DNA of 64,000 bases from Amorphophallus konjac (taxonomy: Eukaryota; Streptophyta; Magnoliopsida; Alismatales; Araceae): contig CM040117.1 of assembly GCA_022559845.1 (NCBI GenBank), forward strand, positions 13,788,856 through 13,852,855, read 5' to 3'. The stretch's first letter is position 1, and every line of letters begins with the position of its first letter. Shown piece after piece: positions 55,104 through 64,000 of this stretch. The notes below the pieces were generated by a model that was not told the DNA's origin, made no database searches, and saw only the letters and a program-made list of their open reading frames with translations. A program made the translations under genes and the position numbers.

Positions 55104-55338
55104 GGTGGACGTAGGGAGCCCGTCGTGGTCCCGAACCACCTTAAAAATCCCCGTGTTTTGTGGTTTGATTTGTGTGATTGTGTGTTCTCTACTATCTAGT
55201 TATGTAATCGTGTGAGCTCGGTGAGATTGAGTGAATTAAGTTTAAAGTTGTTTAGATTAATTTCCTCAATCCTATCAATCTTGTAAATTCCGTTGTGTGG
55301 TAGTTTGTGTTTTTAATTGGACATAGTTTTTAGCACAA

Positions 55339-55365
55339 GGATCTATTCACCCCCCCTCTAGATCC
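55339..55365 (+). other. LTR-end hairpin with C-rich loop
   Basis: GGATCTA/TAGATCC around a TTCACCCCCCCTC-type loop, 26 nt from the LTR end. Confidence 0.8.
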
Positions 55366-55393
55366 GTGTTCTTGCACTACGGGATCCAACAAT

Positions 55394-55405
55394 TGGTTTC
55401 AGAGC
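55394..55405 (+). other. Primer-binding site, variant
   Basis: TGGTTTCAGAGC, one mismatch (A to T) to the usual Met-type PBS, 2 bp after the LTR end. Confidence 0.9.
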
Positions 55406-55465
55406 GAGACTCTGTTGTCCCTAGATCTTGCGATCTACAGAGTGATCCCAGTGCATTCCACAATC

Positions 55466-57304
55466 ATGAATTTTTCTACTGAACATATATCAATGAACTG
55501 TTTGCCAATCTTCACTGGTTTGAATTTTGATTCATGGCTAGGCAAACTATATGTGGTGATCAATTCTATTAGTCCTAGTCTTTGGAAATTAATTTGTCAT
55601 GGTCCACACATATTACCTCTAGATGAGACCAAGTGGTCTAATCAGGATAAAATGATGCATCATGATAATGTTACTGCTTTGAGTTTATTGAAAGCTTCTG
55701 TAAGTAGTAACAAGTATCCATTTGCATCTTCTTGTAGGACGGCAAAGGAGCTTATGGACCGGTTGATTAAAGCTCAAGAAAAGGAAAGACAAAAATGTCT
55801 CATGGCCGATGATGCTGATCAACAAAGTGACAAAAATGCAGAAGAGGTAAATTCTGATTCTGAAGAATTTACTCTTGACGATCTTGTTGAAGCTTATGAT
55901 GAGTTGGCAAAACAATATAAGAAAGTCAAGTCAGAAAATAGAAAATTAAAAAAGAAATCTGAAAACTTGGTCCATGAAAATAGTTCTTGTGATAAATGTT
56001 CTGAGCTTGTTAACTTCAATGATCTTTTAGAGCATGATGTTGAATGTCACAAAGAAACCATTGCTTGTTTGAGAAATGAAAATGTTGCCCTCAAAAACAC
56101 AATTGATCAATTGGAGAAAACTGAAAAAGATCTAAGAAACAAAATAGAGTCAAACTCTATTGATCATGATATTTGCAATGAATTGATTATGAATGATAAA
56201 CTTACAAATGAAAATGAAGAACTCAAAAAGGAGAATAGTGCAATGCTAATTCAGATCTCGCTGCTTGAAAGTAGATTGAAAAATCTTGAAAAACTTGAAA
56301 AAGGGAAATATGTGATTGTTGATGAATCTGACAAGATGCTTGTGTTAGAACAAAAGATGGAAAGCTACCAAACCATCAATGCTCAATTGAATGAAAAAGT
56401 CATTTCTTGTGAAAATGAGATCATTTCCTATGAATTGCATATTTCTTCTCTTGAAAAAGAAATTCTTGATCTGAATGCTTCTTTGTCTAAGTTTGTGAAT
56501 GGGGAAGAAAATCTGAACAAGATATTGGGGACTAAAGTGAATTTCCAAAGAGAAGGGCTGGGCTATAATCCTGTGAACAAAAAGAACTTTGAAAACAAAG
56601 TCTACACATCATTTGTCCATGGTTCTAATATAGCCAGCACATCAAATGGGTCTCCAAATCAATCTGTTCCTCAAACAACAAAGCAATCAAATGAAAGTCT
56701 GAAGAAGAAACAAAACCTGTATCAAAAGGCTAAAAATGTTGTTGGTGTCACGATGAATGCCATGAAAAATCATGTTGCACACACACATGCATCCATAAAG
56801 AAAATCTCATATTTTTATTGTGGTGAACTTGATCATATGATGCATGATTATTTTTTGATGAAATCAGATGATTTGAAAGCATGCAAAAATGAACTTGCTT
56901 CCAAAAGAAAAAGGGGTGGTTGTTTTACATGTGGAAAGCTAGGACACCGTGTGTCACAGTGTTGGCAAGCAAATGAAAGAAAGATTTTCAAAGTCAAAAA
57001 TAATTATACTTTTGCAAACCCACAAAAACTTCATGCTCATCCTGTTGTGAAGAAGAAATATTTTCATGCTTATAGTGATAACATTCATGCCAAATCACCG
57101 AAATTTGATTGTCATGTTTATGAGAATTCTGTGAAGTTTCTTGGTTGTTGTCATTATTGTGGTGAGTTTGGGCATACCATGAATGTTTGCTCCTTAAAGT
57201 ATTTTGATGATATGCATGTCCAAAAACAGTGGAAAGCACCCACTAGAGGTGCAACTAACCATCCGGGACCCAAGAAGGTTTGGGTACCCAAAACAACTAA
57301 ATGA
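55466..57304 (+). CDS. Copia gag lacking most of the capsid core, with three knuckle positions
   Basis: Intact ORF. Start chosen at ATG 55466 (MNFSTEHISMN), which matches the usual gag opening better than the in-frame ATG at 55415. The first ~95 residues resemble the DUF4219/UBN2 start (FTGLNFDSWLGKL). The rest of UBN2 is missing: the frame jumps to an acidic linker and a long Lys/Glu/Asn coiled coil (about 55880-56480). The KEGLGY-type motif (REGLGYNPVNKK) lies at about 56548-56583. Three knuckle positions follow: 56810-56851 (first and last Cys replaced by Tyr), 56921-56962 (intact) and 57149-57190 (intact). The C-terminus is PGPKKVWVPKTTK. In SIRE-like elements pol follows; here it does not. 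The uninterrupted frame suggests a young or still selected copy. Confidence 0.88.
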   Translation: MNFSTEHISMNCLPIFTGLNFDSWLGKLYVVINSISPSLWKLICHGPHILPLDETKWSNQDKMMHHDNVTALSLLKASVSSNKYPFASSCRTAKELMDRLIKAQEKERQKCLMADDADQQSDKNAEEVNSDSEEFTLDDLVEAYDELAKQYKKVKSENRKLKKKSENLVHENSSCDKCSELVNFNDLLEHDVECHKETIACLRNENVALKNTIDQLEKTEKDLRNKIESNSIDHDICNELIMNDKLTNENEELKKENSAMLIQISLLESRLKNLEKLEKGKYVIVDESDKMLVLEQKMESYQTINAQLNEKVISCENEIISYELHISSLEKEILDLNASLSKFVNGEENLNKILGTKVNFQREGLGYNPVNKKNFENKVYTSFVHGSNIASTSNGSPNQSVPQTTKQSNESLKKKQNLYQKAKNVVGVTMNAMKNHVAHTHASIKKISYFYCGELDHMMHDYFLMKSDDLKACKNELASKRKRGGCFTCGKLGHRVSQCWQANERKIFKVKNNYTFANPQKLHAHPVVKKKYFHAYSDNIHAKSPKFDCHVYENSVKFLGCCHYCGEFGHTMNVCSLKYFDDMHVQKQWKAPTRGATNHPGPKKVWVPKTTK

Positions 57305-60140
57305 GAACTTTGTTGCAGGATTGCCATGTGACCAAGAGGAAGGCTTTAAGTCTACTAGGCCAGTTCTGGTGTGATGCCTTGGTTAACATGGGCTTGTCCT
57401 TGAATTGACACTAATATGTAAGTTGGTTGTTCAGGTTTGTGCACATCAAGTTGTGAATTCTAAGTTTATGTTGCTGGAATTTAACTCTCTAATTTGCAGG
57501 TTGAGAGAGAGAGAGTCACATGTGATGAAAAGCCTTGAAGTTAGTTTCTTCATATGTATTGGCTTAATATTGACATGAATTAAACTCTTTACAATGCAGG
57601 TTTAATTTATAATGGCCATCAACCCTTGAAATAATGGAGAGAAAGAAAGGGGGTCAAGAGGACTTCAATGCAAGATTTGATCTGCTTCCATTTCTTTTGG
57701 CTAATATCATTCTATTTCTTGCAGGAGAGAAAGAAAGGAGCTATTGATGAAGATTACACAAGCAAAATAAAGTAAAGAATTTGAAGATGTCAATAAAGGT
57801 AAAGGTGAGAAAATAAAGTGTTCGGCTGAAGTTCTATGATCTTGATGCTAGTGCTATCTCTTGATAGACAGTGATTTTGAAATCTTGAATACTCTTTGGT
57901 TGCTCTTGACCATGTGAAAAATGAATGTTTGGCTGAATGGTATTGAAACATCTGAGCAGTATATATGAGAGTGTAGCCATTGAATGCCTTTTGCTAAACC
58001 CCCGATGTCATATGGGAATGTATTATATTTTTCTGATCATCAATTCAATGATTACATGGTATATAAAATGGTGACATGTGGAAGGGCAGGTCAAGCCTGT
58101 CTGAAAGCTATCACCATGCGTGAGAACATTCCTCCGCCCGGTACCATGAATCATCTATGCACATAGCATCCAACTTAAATGAATTTTCTGAAATCATGCA
58201 TTGATTATGGGGGAGTTTTACATGCTGAAAAGTTTGAGATTGATGTTTTCCATTCTCTCAGCATGATGATGTTGTTCTGTGGCTGAACTTTTTGAGGACT
58301 GAAGTTGATCAATGTTCCATGGTCTTTACCAATGTGCCACTCATCTTTTTGGTTAATAGCACAACTGTTTTCAAGAAAAGTTCACATGTGATGGTTTTGA
58401 TGCTCTGAATAAATTTTCTGAATTCTCTTTTCAGAATAAAGTGGTGTCCTCACATTTTAACATTTGGTAATGCATGTCATGCATTAGTTGCATTAGGTGC
58501 ATATAGAGTGTCATGTGAAATCTAGAATCGTGCATCACATTGCACATTTACAAATCACTCTCTACATATCATTCACATAGTGCTTTTGGAAGATGAAGCT
58601 CATCGTGTGTCTTGTTGCATGGTTGGCATTTCTAGCATGCATATAGTGTATATTTTGAAATGCATCATCTTGAACATTTCATGTTACATAAATGCCAAAA
58701 AAAATACTTCCATCATTGGTCATCATATCTGTGAAGCCAACATTTCAAGCATTGAAATTGCATACCTTTTCATTTTGCATTGCATATGCATATCTCCATT
58801 GTATGCTTGCATGTTATTATATGCTATTTAACCCCTTCCTTTGAAACTTCTAAGACCGAATACTCCATTATTAAATAATGTTGCATCTGAGTCTTAACAA
58901 GTGTGTTTCATGTCAAACTCTCAGGGGGAGCATTTCATGCGTATTGTATTTACATAGGGGGAGCTACACTATCCTGTTTTAAGTTAAATTTTCTCCATAC
59001 ATGTTAAATCAAATTCGTACACTTCATGCACTTTAATGTGAAATTGAGTGTTATTCATAAGGATATAAGAATTTCATTTCAACACTCTAAAGTAATTCAA
59101 CTTGCTGCATGGATGGTAAGAGACAGTTGAGGAAAAAGCTGCCTGCCTCCACATAAAAAAATTGGTTGAAATAAAAGGCAGAGCAATGCTAAGTCTCACT
59201 GAGTAAACTGGGCACATGTCACCTGAGACGTGATGCGGTTCATTTCTGAAAAGTGTTGACTATAGTATCTCTGTTCAAATGAGGTGACAAGGTTAAGTAT
59301 TCTGAGTAACCGGGGATTCTGGCATGAGCTCCATGTGTCTCCTCGCGTAAAAAGGCATTATGTTGAACCTGATCCTTCTTAGAAAAATTCAGATTGTCAG
59401 TATGAAAATTTCTGATGATATATTCGATTGAGGTAGAGCGAAGCCTCCAATACGCTATTCTCTAGATTGAAATGTAGTTTGTACACTTACTATTATGTTT
59501 ACTTGAAAATCTGGTTATCCATATGGCTAAACTTCATTCTCATGTTACTCACTTGCACATGGTAATTTGATTTGATATGTATTCTGAAAATTTGATTAAT
59601 TGCAATGACCTGCTGTACGTCTTCTCCTATTTATCTGCACAATCCTCTAGGTGTAATCATGAGCATTCTGAACTTAATGACTCACTTGCACTTTTCCTAC
59701 ATCTATCTCCTTCTTGTAAATCAATTGGTATCACTTCTTGTGAAGGAGTTATGTTGCATGTATCTATAGATATCTGCTTGATTACATTGTATGCATGTCA
59801 TGTCTCATCATTTTCATACATCCCGTATCATGCATCTCACAAGAAAACTAAAAATCAAAAATTTGAAAATCAAAAACAGTCTTCAAATGTGTCTATGTCT
59901 AAGGGGGAGCTTTGCATTTCCACTTTCAACAATTGGTATCAGACAATTGGTATAAGAGTTTCATTTCAACATTTGGTATCCCATAGTTCTGCAATTCATT
60001 CATGCATATTATGCTCATTGGTTCTCTTCATACTCCGGTTGTCCATAGGTTCTTGCCATTCTGGATTCCCCATCATGATCCCCATTTCTGATTATGTCAA
60101 AGGGGGAGAGAGCATTATAGCATAATATTTTGTCATAATC
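57305..60140 (+). other. Pol-less 3' non-coding region of the gag-only Copia element
   Basis: No protease, integrase, RT or RNase H motif in any frame that I could find. It holds conserved words shared with 35544-36954 (GAGTAAACTGGG near 59202; GAGTAACCGGGGATTC near 59302 followed by GTGTCTCCTC and GTAAAAAG). PPT-like GGGGGAG tracts lie near 58210, 58925, 58960, 59903 and 60105. The 182-codon frame at 59577-60125 is not convincing as a gene. Confidence 0.65.
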
Positions 60141-60154
60141 AAAATGGGGGAGAT
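60141..60154 (+). other. Polypurine tract of the gag-only Copia element
   Basis: AAAATGGGGGAGAT directly before the 3' LTR. Confidence 0.88.
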
Positions 60155-61977
60155 TATTATGTATGTGATTTTGATGATTACAAAATACCTTTGTTGCTTA
60201 GCCTTGTGCGTGAATGCTCTTCACTTGAATTGGTTGTGGAAATGATCATAAACTATTTCTATTGGTATAACATCATGTGGATGTATTGTAATTCTACAAG
60301 GCTTATCATCATGTCAATGCATCTATGACTCTTTGAGGTTCATACGTGCTTTGAGGTTAGCACATTACATATACAATCCATCTACACTTGGTGCGGTTGC
60401 TCTATCTTCAATGTAAAAGGCCTTTGTGAAAATCACACTCGAGCATCATGTCATATTAAGCATCATGTCTTATTGAGCCTCATAGTATGAATGTGGACTT
60501 TGGTAATGCTAAATGAATGATTGAGATGCAAATATCATTACTTTCCCCCAAGGTAATGATGTGTGGTTTGAAAGCTTGGATGATGATCAAATTAAATGTG
60601 ACTCAATATTGTTCTATGTGGCTTGGCTCCTTACTCTTTGAATTCCACATGCATACCATCAGTCAATGGAGAATGAGATTTTAAATTTCATGACTATGTG
60701 TATGAATGATTCAACCAATCAACAAGAAATGTGAATTCAGGTAAAACAATGAGGTAAGTGTTATTATGTGGATTTAAATGGATATCTCGTTCATCATTCA
60801 CTCTTGGAATAGGTTCAACGAAGCAATTTATTATGAACATGGTCATAGTGTTAATGCTTGATGTAAAGATCTTAATTGTCAACTAACACCTTGCTTTATC
60901 ATGTTTTTCAGGATGAAAAATCATGGTTGATCTTCATGGGATTATGGTAACATTTAATCAATTGTTTCCCTTTGGTTTGATGGAGGTTTTAGTTGTTTTT
61001 CAAACTCAAACTATCTTACAGTCTTCACCATTTTCAATTCAACCACTGGATTTCCCCTCTAAAATTTTATGTTGTAGCCTTGGGCGTCCTCTTTCCAACG
61101 CTTTCAGTCTCGCTTCGATCGGAGTTCGGAGCTAGGAGAATTAATTCCTGCCGCCGAAGCGCGCAGAGCTATTTTTGTGTACCCTGCCTGAAAGGGTCGA
61201 CCCTTGGGGTCGACCCCCACTGAAAGGGTCGACCCATGGGGTCGACCCCTTTAAACCTGGCTCTTTTTTTGGCCCCGACAGCAACCTAGTTGCCAAGGGT
61301 CAACCCCAGGGGTCGACCCCCACTGAAAGGGTCGACCCCAAGGGTCGACCCCTGTAACAGAGGGCCTCTTTTTGTGTATTCCAACAACCTGGTTGCCGAG
61401 GGTCGACCCCTTCCGGACGGGACTTACGAAAGTGTTTAAAACTCATCCTAAACCCCTTGAAACTTTACCAAAACACCCCCCAATGGTTCCTAATCATACT
61501 AGGGTGTTTCTAACATGTGTGAGGAGGGTTTTATGTGTCTTTTGGGCTCTCTAAGTTATATATATATATGAGCTACGAGATTCACAAGGTATTAACCCTA
61601 ATCAAAGTGTGTTCTTCCTTGTAGGAGAAGAAAGGGCTGAAACGGTGGAGAAGCTCCAGAGGTCTTCAACAGCAGATTTGATCTACTTCCCTTGTGATTT
61701 GGAGCTCGTGATAGAAGAAGAAAAGAAGCGGTTCGAGGAGAAGAACAAGAGGACGCCAAAATCGTGTTCATCCGACTACGAACTGAGAAGAGCCAGATTA
61801 TTCTAAAGAGGGGGAGCTTTACATTTCAGTTTTGTTGTGTGGTTTAGTGTTTAGAAATTGTTCTGGGTTGATTGTATGCATATCTGATTTCCACATAAAT
61901 TCCTAAACGATTTTCTTGTGTGGGTGTTCGGAGAAAGGGGTCTCCGAGTGTGAGTGTGGTCTGTTGTGTGTCGATTA
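60155..61977 (+). repeat. 3' LTR of the gag-only Copia element, truncated
   Basis: Starts TATTATGTATG where the 5' copy has TGTTGTGTATG, so the terminal TG is mutated. Colinear with 52979-54836, then breaks off after CTGTTGTGTGTCGATT. R-U5 hairpins and the LTR end are missing. Confidence 0.9.
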
Positions 61978-62240
61978 TTTGAATTCAAGGATTAAGACGC
62001 GTCCTCGCGCCTGGACGCGCCCAAAAGGGGGAGAAAGAAAACAGAATCCCCCCATGCAAAGCGTAGTTCCCCGCTGTTCAGGGCAAGGTCTCGTGGAGTG
62101 TGTCTCGAAGGACAACTCAGTGCAAAGAAGAAAGTGTGGGAGAGAGAAAAGTACACACAACATAAGAAAGCCATTTCTATTTCATATAATAGCCGAAAGT
62201 ACATCATACAGTGAGAAGGGTGACGTGTACAAGCAACTCT
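61978..62240 (-). other. Probable 3' UTR / flank of the coiled-coil gene
   Basis: Unique sequence between the truncated LTR and the stop codon at 62241. No clear polyadenylation signal was identified. Confidence 0.4.
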
Positions 62241-63382
62241 CTAACTCTCACCATCACCCTCCTGGTCATCTCTCTCCTCCCTCCTCTGCCGGGGATCCCT
62301 AGGGGGCCTCTGCGAACCCTGAGAAGCCGTGCTCGCCTCGCCCTGCGGTGGCACTCCAGCCTCGAAGGCGCGACGACACTCCTCGGCCGAAGAAACCAGA
62401 TAGCTGCCCATGGAAAAAGAACCGGACTGACGAAGTCGCGCCCCGCGTTCCTTCGCCCTCTGGTACCGCTCCTCGCTCTCCCGAAGCCTCCCCTCCGCCG
62501 TGCCGAGACTCAATCGGAGCTCCAGCAGCTGGGCCTCTAGATCCCTCCTCTCGGTCTGATCCCACTGTCGCTCCTCCCTCTCTCTCTCCCTCTCCCTCTC
62601 CCTCTCTCTCTCCACGCTCTCCCTATCCCTCTCCCTCTCCTCTCTCTCCCTCATCGCCTCTCTCCTCGACAGCTCGAGGACGATCCGCAGATCCACTACG
62701 TCGCGAGGGAGCTCCTCAGCCTCCCGTCGACGCTCCTCCTCCAGCTCTACAATCCGGGCGTCACGCTCCGCCACCCGAGCGTCGCGCTCCTGCTTGGCAC
62801 GAACAGCACGCGCCAGGGCCTCCCGAATCTCGGCCACCTGTCAAAGCACGCATGCACCGTAAGAGAACAGTGATAGAAGGAGGGCAGCTAGAAGGAGAGT
62901 CGAGGTCAGGCAAACGCTCACTCGAGCCTCGCGGTCACGCTCGGCCTCCTCAGCCCGAGCCACTGCATACGCCAGCTGCTCTTGGAGGGCAGAAACCCCC
63001 GGAGGAGGGCCCCGCGAACTGGAACCCGCTCCACCAGCCGTCCCGGCTGCCGCTGTCTGGTGGGCCCGCTGAAACACGGGGCAAACGTCAGTCAAAGGCT
63101 AAGCATCAAAAATCCAGGTCATAAAAAAATGCATCGCATAAACTCACCAGGATCTCCAACTCCTGTCGGATGGCCACCAACTGTCGCCTGGCATCCGCCA
63201 ACTGGGCCCGCAGGTCGGCGATCATGGTATCACGAGCATCCTGCATTGCACGTAAGTTAGTACCACATGCATATACATATAGAAAGGTGAAGCAGTTTCA
63301 TTTCACTTACCCCTGCCATACCACCCAAGGAGAGGCGGTCCCCGTACGTAGCTCGGTACCGTCTCATGTAGTTTGTGTTGTC
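62241..63382 (-). CDS. Four 3' exons of a coiled-coil protein gene (5' part missing)
   Basis: On the minus strand four exons join in phase 0: 63382-63311 (24 codons, DNTNYMRRYRATYGDRLSLG), 63240-63148 (31 codons), 63068-62922 (49 codons) and 62837-62241 (198 codons plus stop). Introns of 70, 79 and 84 bp all have GT-AG ends (donors GTAAGTG, GTGAGTT, GTGAGCG; acceptors TGTACAG, AATGCAG, TTTCAG, TTGACAG). The last three exons are Arg/Glu/Ala-rich coiled coil, including a run of Arg-Glu repeats. The tail is Gly/Gln/Asp-rich. The first exon vaguely resembles the YMRWYR-like stretch of plant mobile domain (PMD) proteins. That link is weak, and PMD genes are themselves often transposon-associated. 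Clean splice sites and frame make this the only normally structured gene fragment in the window. Confidence 0.65.
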
Positions 63383-63403
63383 CTGTACATGGGACACCAC
63401 TGG

Positions 63404-64000
63404 TGTAATACCCCGGTTTTTAAAATATGTAATTTAGTTGAAATAAATGAAGTTTTAGTTTAGATAATAAAATTCATAAATTAATATTTAATTCTTTAGT
63501 GAATAGTGGTTAGTGAATAGTACCTTCGTGAATAGTACCTTCCGTAAATAGTATTATTAGTGTAATTTCGATATTTTCATAAAAATCTAGAAAAATACAA
63601 AATTGGTAGATCATGATTTATAGAACAACTTTATCTTCTTGAGTTTTATTAGTAAAAATCTGTATTTAGATCTATTTACCGTTTAATTGAGTATAATTAA
63701 TTAATATTTTATTCATGTGAATAGTACCATCGAAAATATTTCTACTTGATAAAAATTCACAAAAATGGTAATTAGATTTCTGGAAGTGTATGTAACAAAC
63801 TTGTCTTCTATTATTAACCCTGTGAAAATCCGTGGTAAGATCTATTTAGAGATTTAAGTAGAAAATTCAAACTTTTCAACCTTTACCTAACCCCATTTTA
63901 AAACTCAAAATTCGAGCTCATTTCTCAACCATTTGATCTGAAATTGGTGTCAAATTAAAGGTCTTGATTTAATCTTCAAAAGCCCTCTCATAATCGGTCG
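63404..64000 (+). repeat. Possible LTR start (TGTAATACCCC type)
   Basis: TGTAATACCCCGG is a frequent start of plant Ty3-gypsy LTRs. The AT-rich sequence that follows contains repeated GTGAATAGTACC words (63503-63550, 63716). The other end is outside the window, so this is tentative. It would sit in an intron of the gene to the left. Confidence 0.35.

Larger units (their letters stand above)
52979..55391 (+). repeat. 5' LTR of the gag-only Copia element
   Basis: TGTTGTGTATG...GATCCAACA, 2413 bp. Unlike its relatives it lacks the AAGTCTRTACA array; a GTCGAC array (54033-54268) takes its place. A TATATATA box lies at 54409-54422, then the leader, the R-U5 hairpin array (54858-55103) and the terminal hairpin (55339-55365). 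Confidence 0.92.
52979..61977 (+). mobile_element. Gag-only SIRE-like Copia element with truncated 3' LTR
   Basis: 5' LTR 52979-55391, PBS 55394, gag 55466-57304, 2.8 kb of non-coding sequence, PPT, 3' LTR from 60155. The 3' LTR breaks off at about 61977, after ~1.82 kb of 2.41 kb, so the right TSD and the rest of the host gypsy LTR are lost. Pol is entirely absent. It inserted into the 5' LTR of the minus-strand gypsy element, after TACAAGTAT. Confidence 0.9.

Noticed and set aside
59577..60125. 182-codon ORF in the 3' region of the gag-only Copia element
   Set aside because: No domain, no counterpart in the related 3' region at 35544-36954, and it runs across conserved non-coding words and PPT-like tracts.
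62348..63124. Plus-strand Pro/Ser/Arg-rich ORF of 258 codons
   Set aside because: Antisense shadow of the coiled-coil exons, crossing their introns; the minus-strand reading has splice sites and constant phase.

Overview
This window is angiosperm nuclear DNA made almost entirely of nested LTR retrotransposons. The basis is plant Ty1-copia and Ty3-gypsy domains, primer-binding sites for initiator Met-tRNA, polypurine tracts, kilobase LTRs and 5-bp target-site duplications. No rRNA, tRNA, bacterial or organelle gene was seen. The species cannot be named from sequence alone.

Layout, left to right. Positions 1-41494 are bounded by two direct copies of a ~1.45-kb Ty3-gypsy-like LTR (the left copy is cut by the window edge). 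Between them lies about 10.8 kb of non-coding interior, a mosaic of at least eight unrelated minisatellites (10858-20130). This looks like a pol-less large retrotransposon derivative. Two Copia-type insertions break it. The first, 2217-10852 (TSD GAGAT), is a rearranged minus-strand, gag-only element with LTR 3' (U5) ends at both outer borders. The second, 20260-39568 (TSD AATAA), is a SIRE/Maximus-type element with 2.6-kb LTRs and decayed gag and pol. Its pol is split between integrase and reverse transcriptase by a third insertion, 26279-33683 (TSD AAGAG), a gypsy-derived non-autonomous element.

Right of 41494 is a decayed gene for a 'putative gypsy type transposon' (PF04195-like) protein at 42953-45563. 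It is cut by a SIRE-like LTR fragment (45564-46953). That fragment is cut by a minus-strand gag-only gypsy element (46954-52978), whose 5' LTR is cut by a plus-strand gag-only Copia element (52979-61977) with a truncated 3' LTR. At 61978-63403 lies the 3' part of an intron-containing minus-strand coiled-coil gene with intact splice sites and frame. A possible further LTR starts at 63404.

The most interesting signals lie in the SIRE-like LTRs. (1) Their R-U5 regions hold strings of small perfect stem-loops. (2) A C-rich-loop hairpin near the LTR 3' end keeps its pairing while its stem sequence changes between subfamilies. (3) Their U3 regions hold dozens of copies of AAGTCTRTACA, or GTCGAC palindromes, upstream of TATA boxes. 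(4) Three independent elements kept gag but lost pol. One Copia gag has lost its N-terminal part and carries six CCHC zinc knuckles. All elements look non-autonomous or decayed, so any movement would need enzymes supplied in trans.
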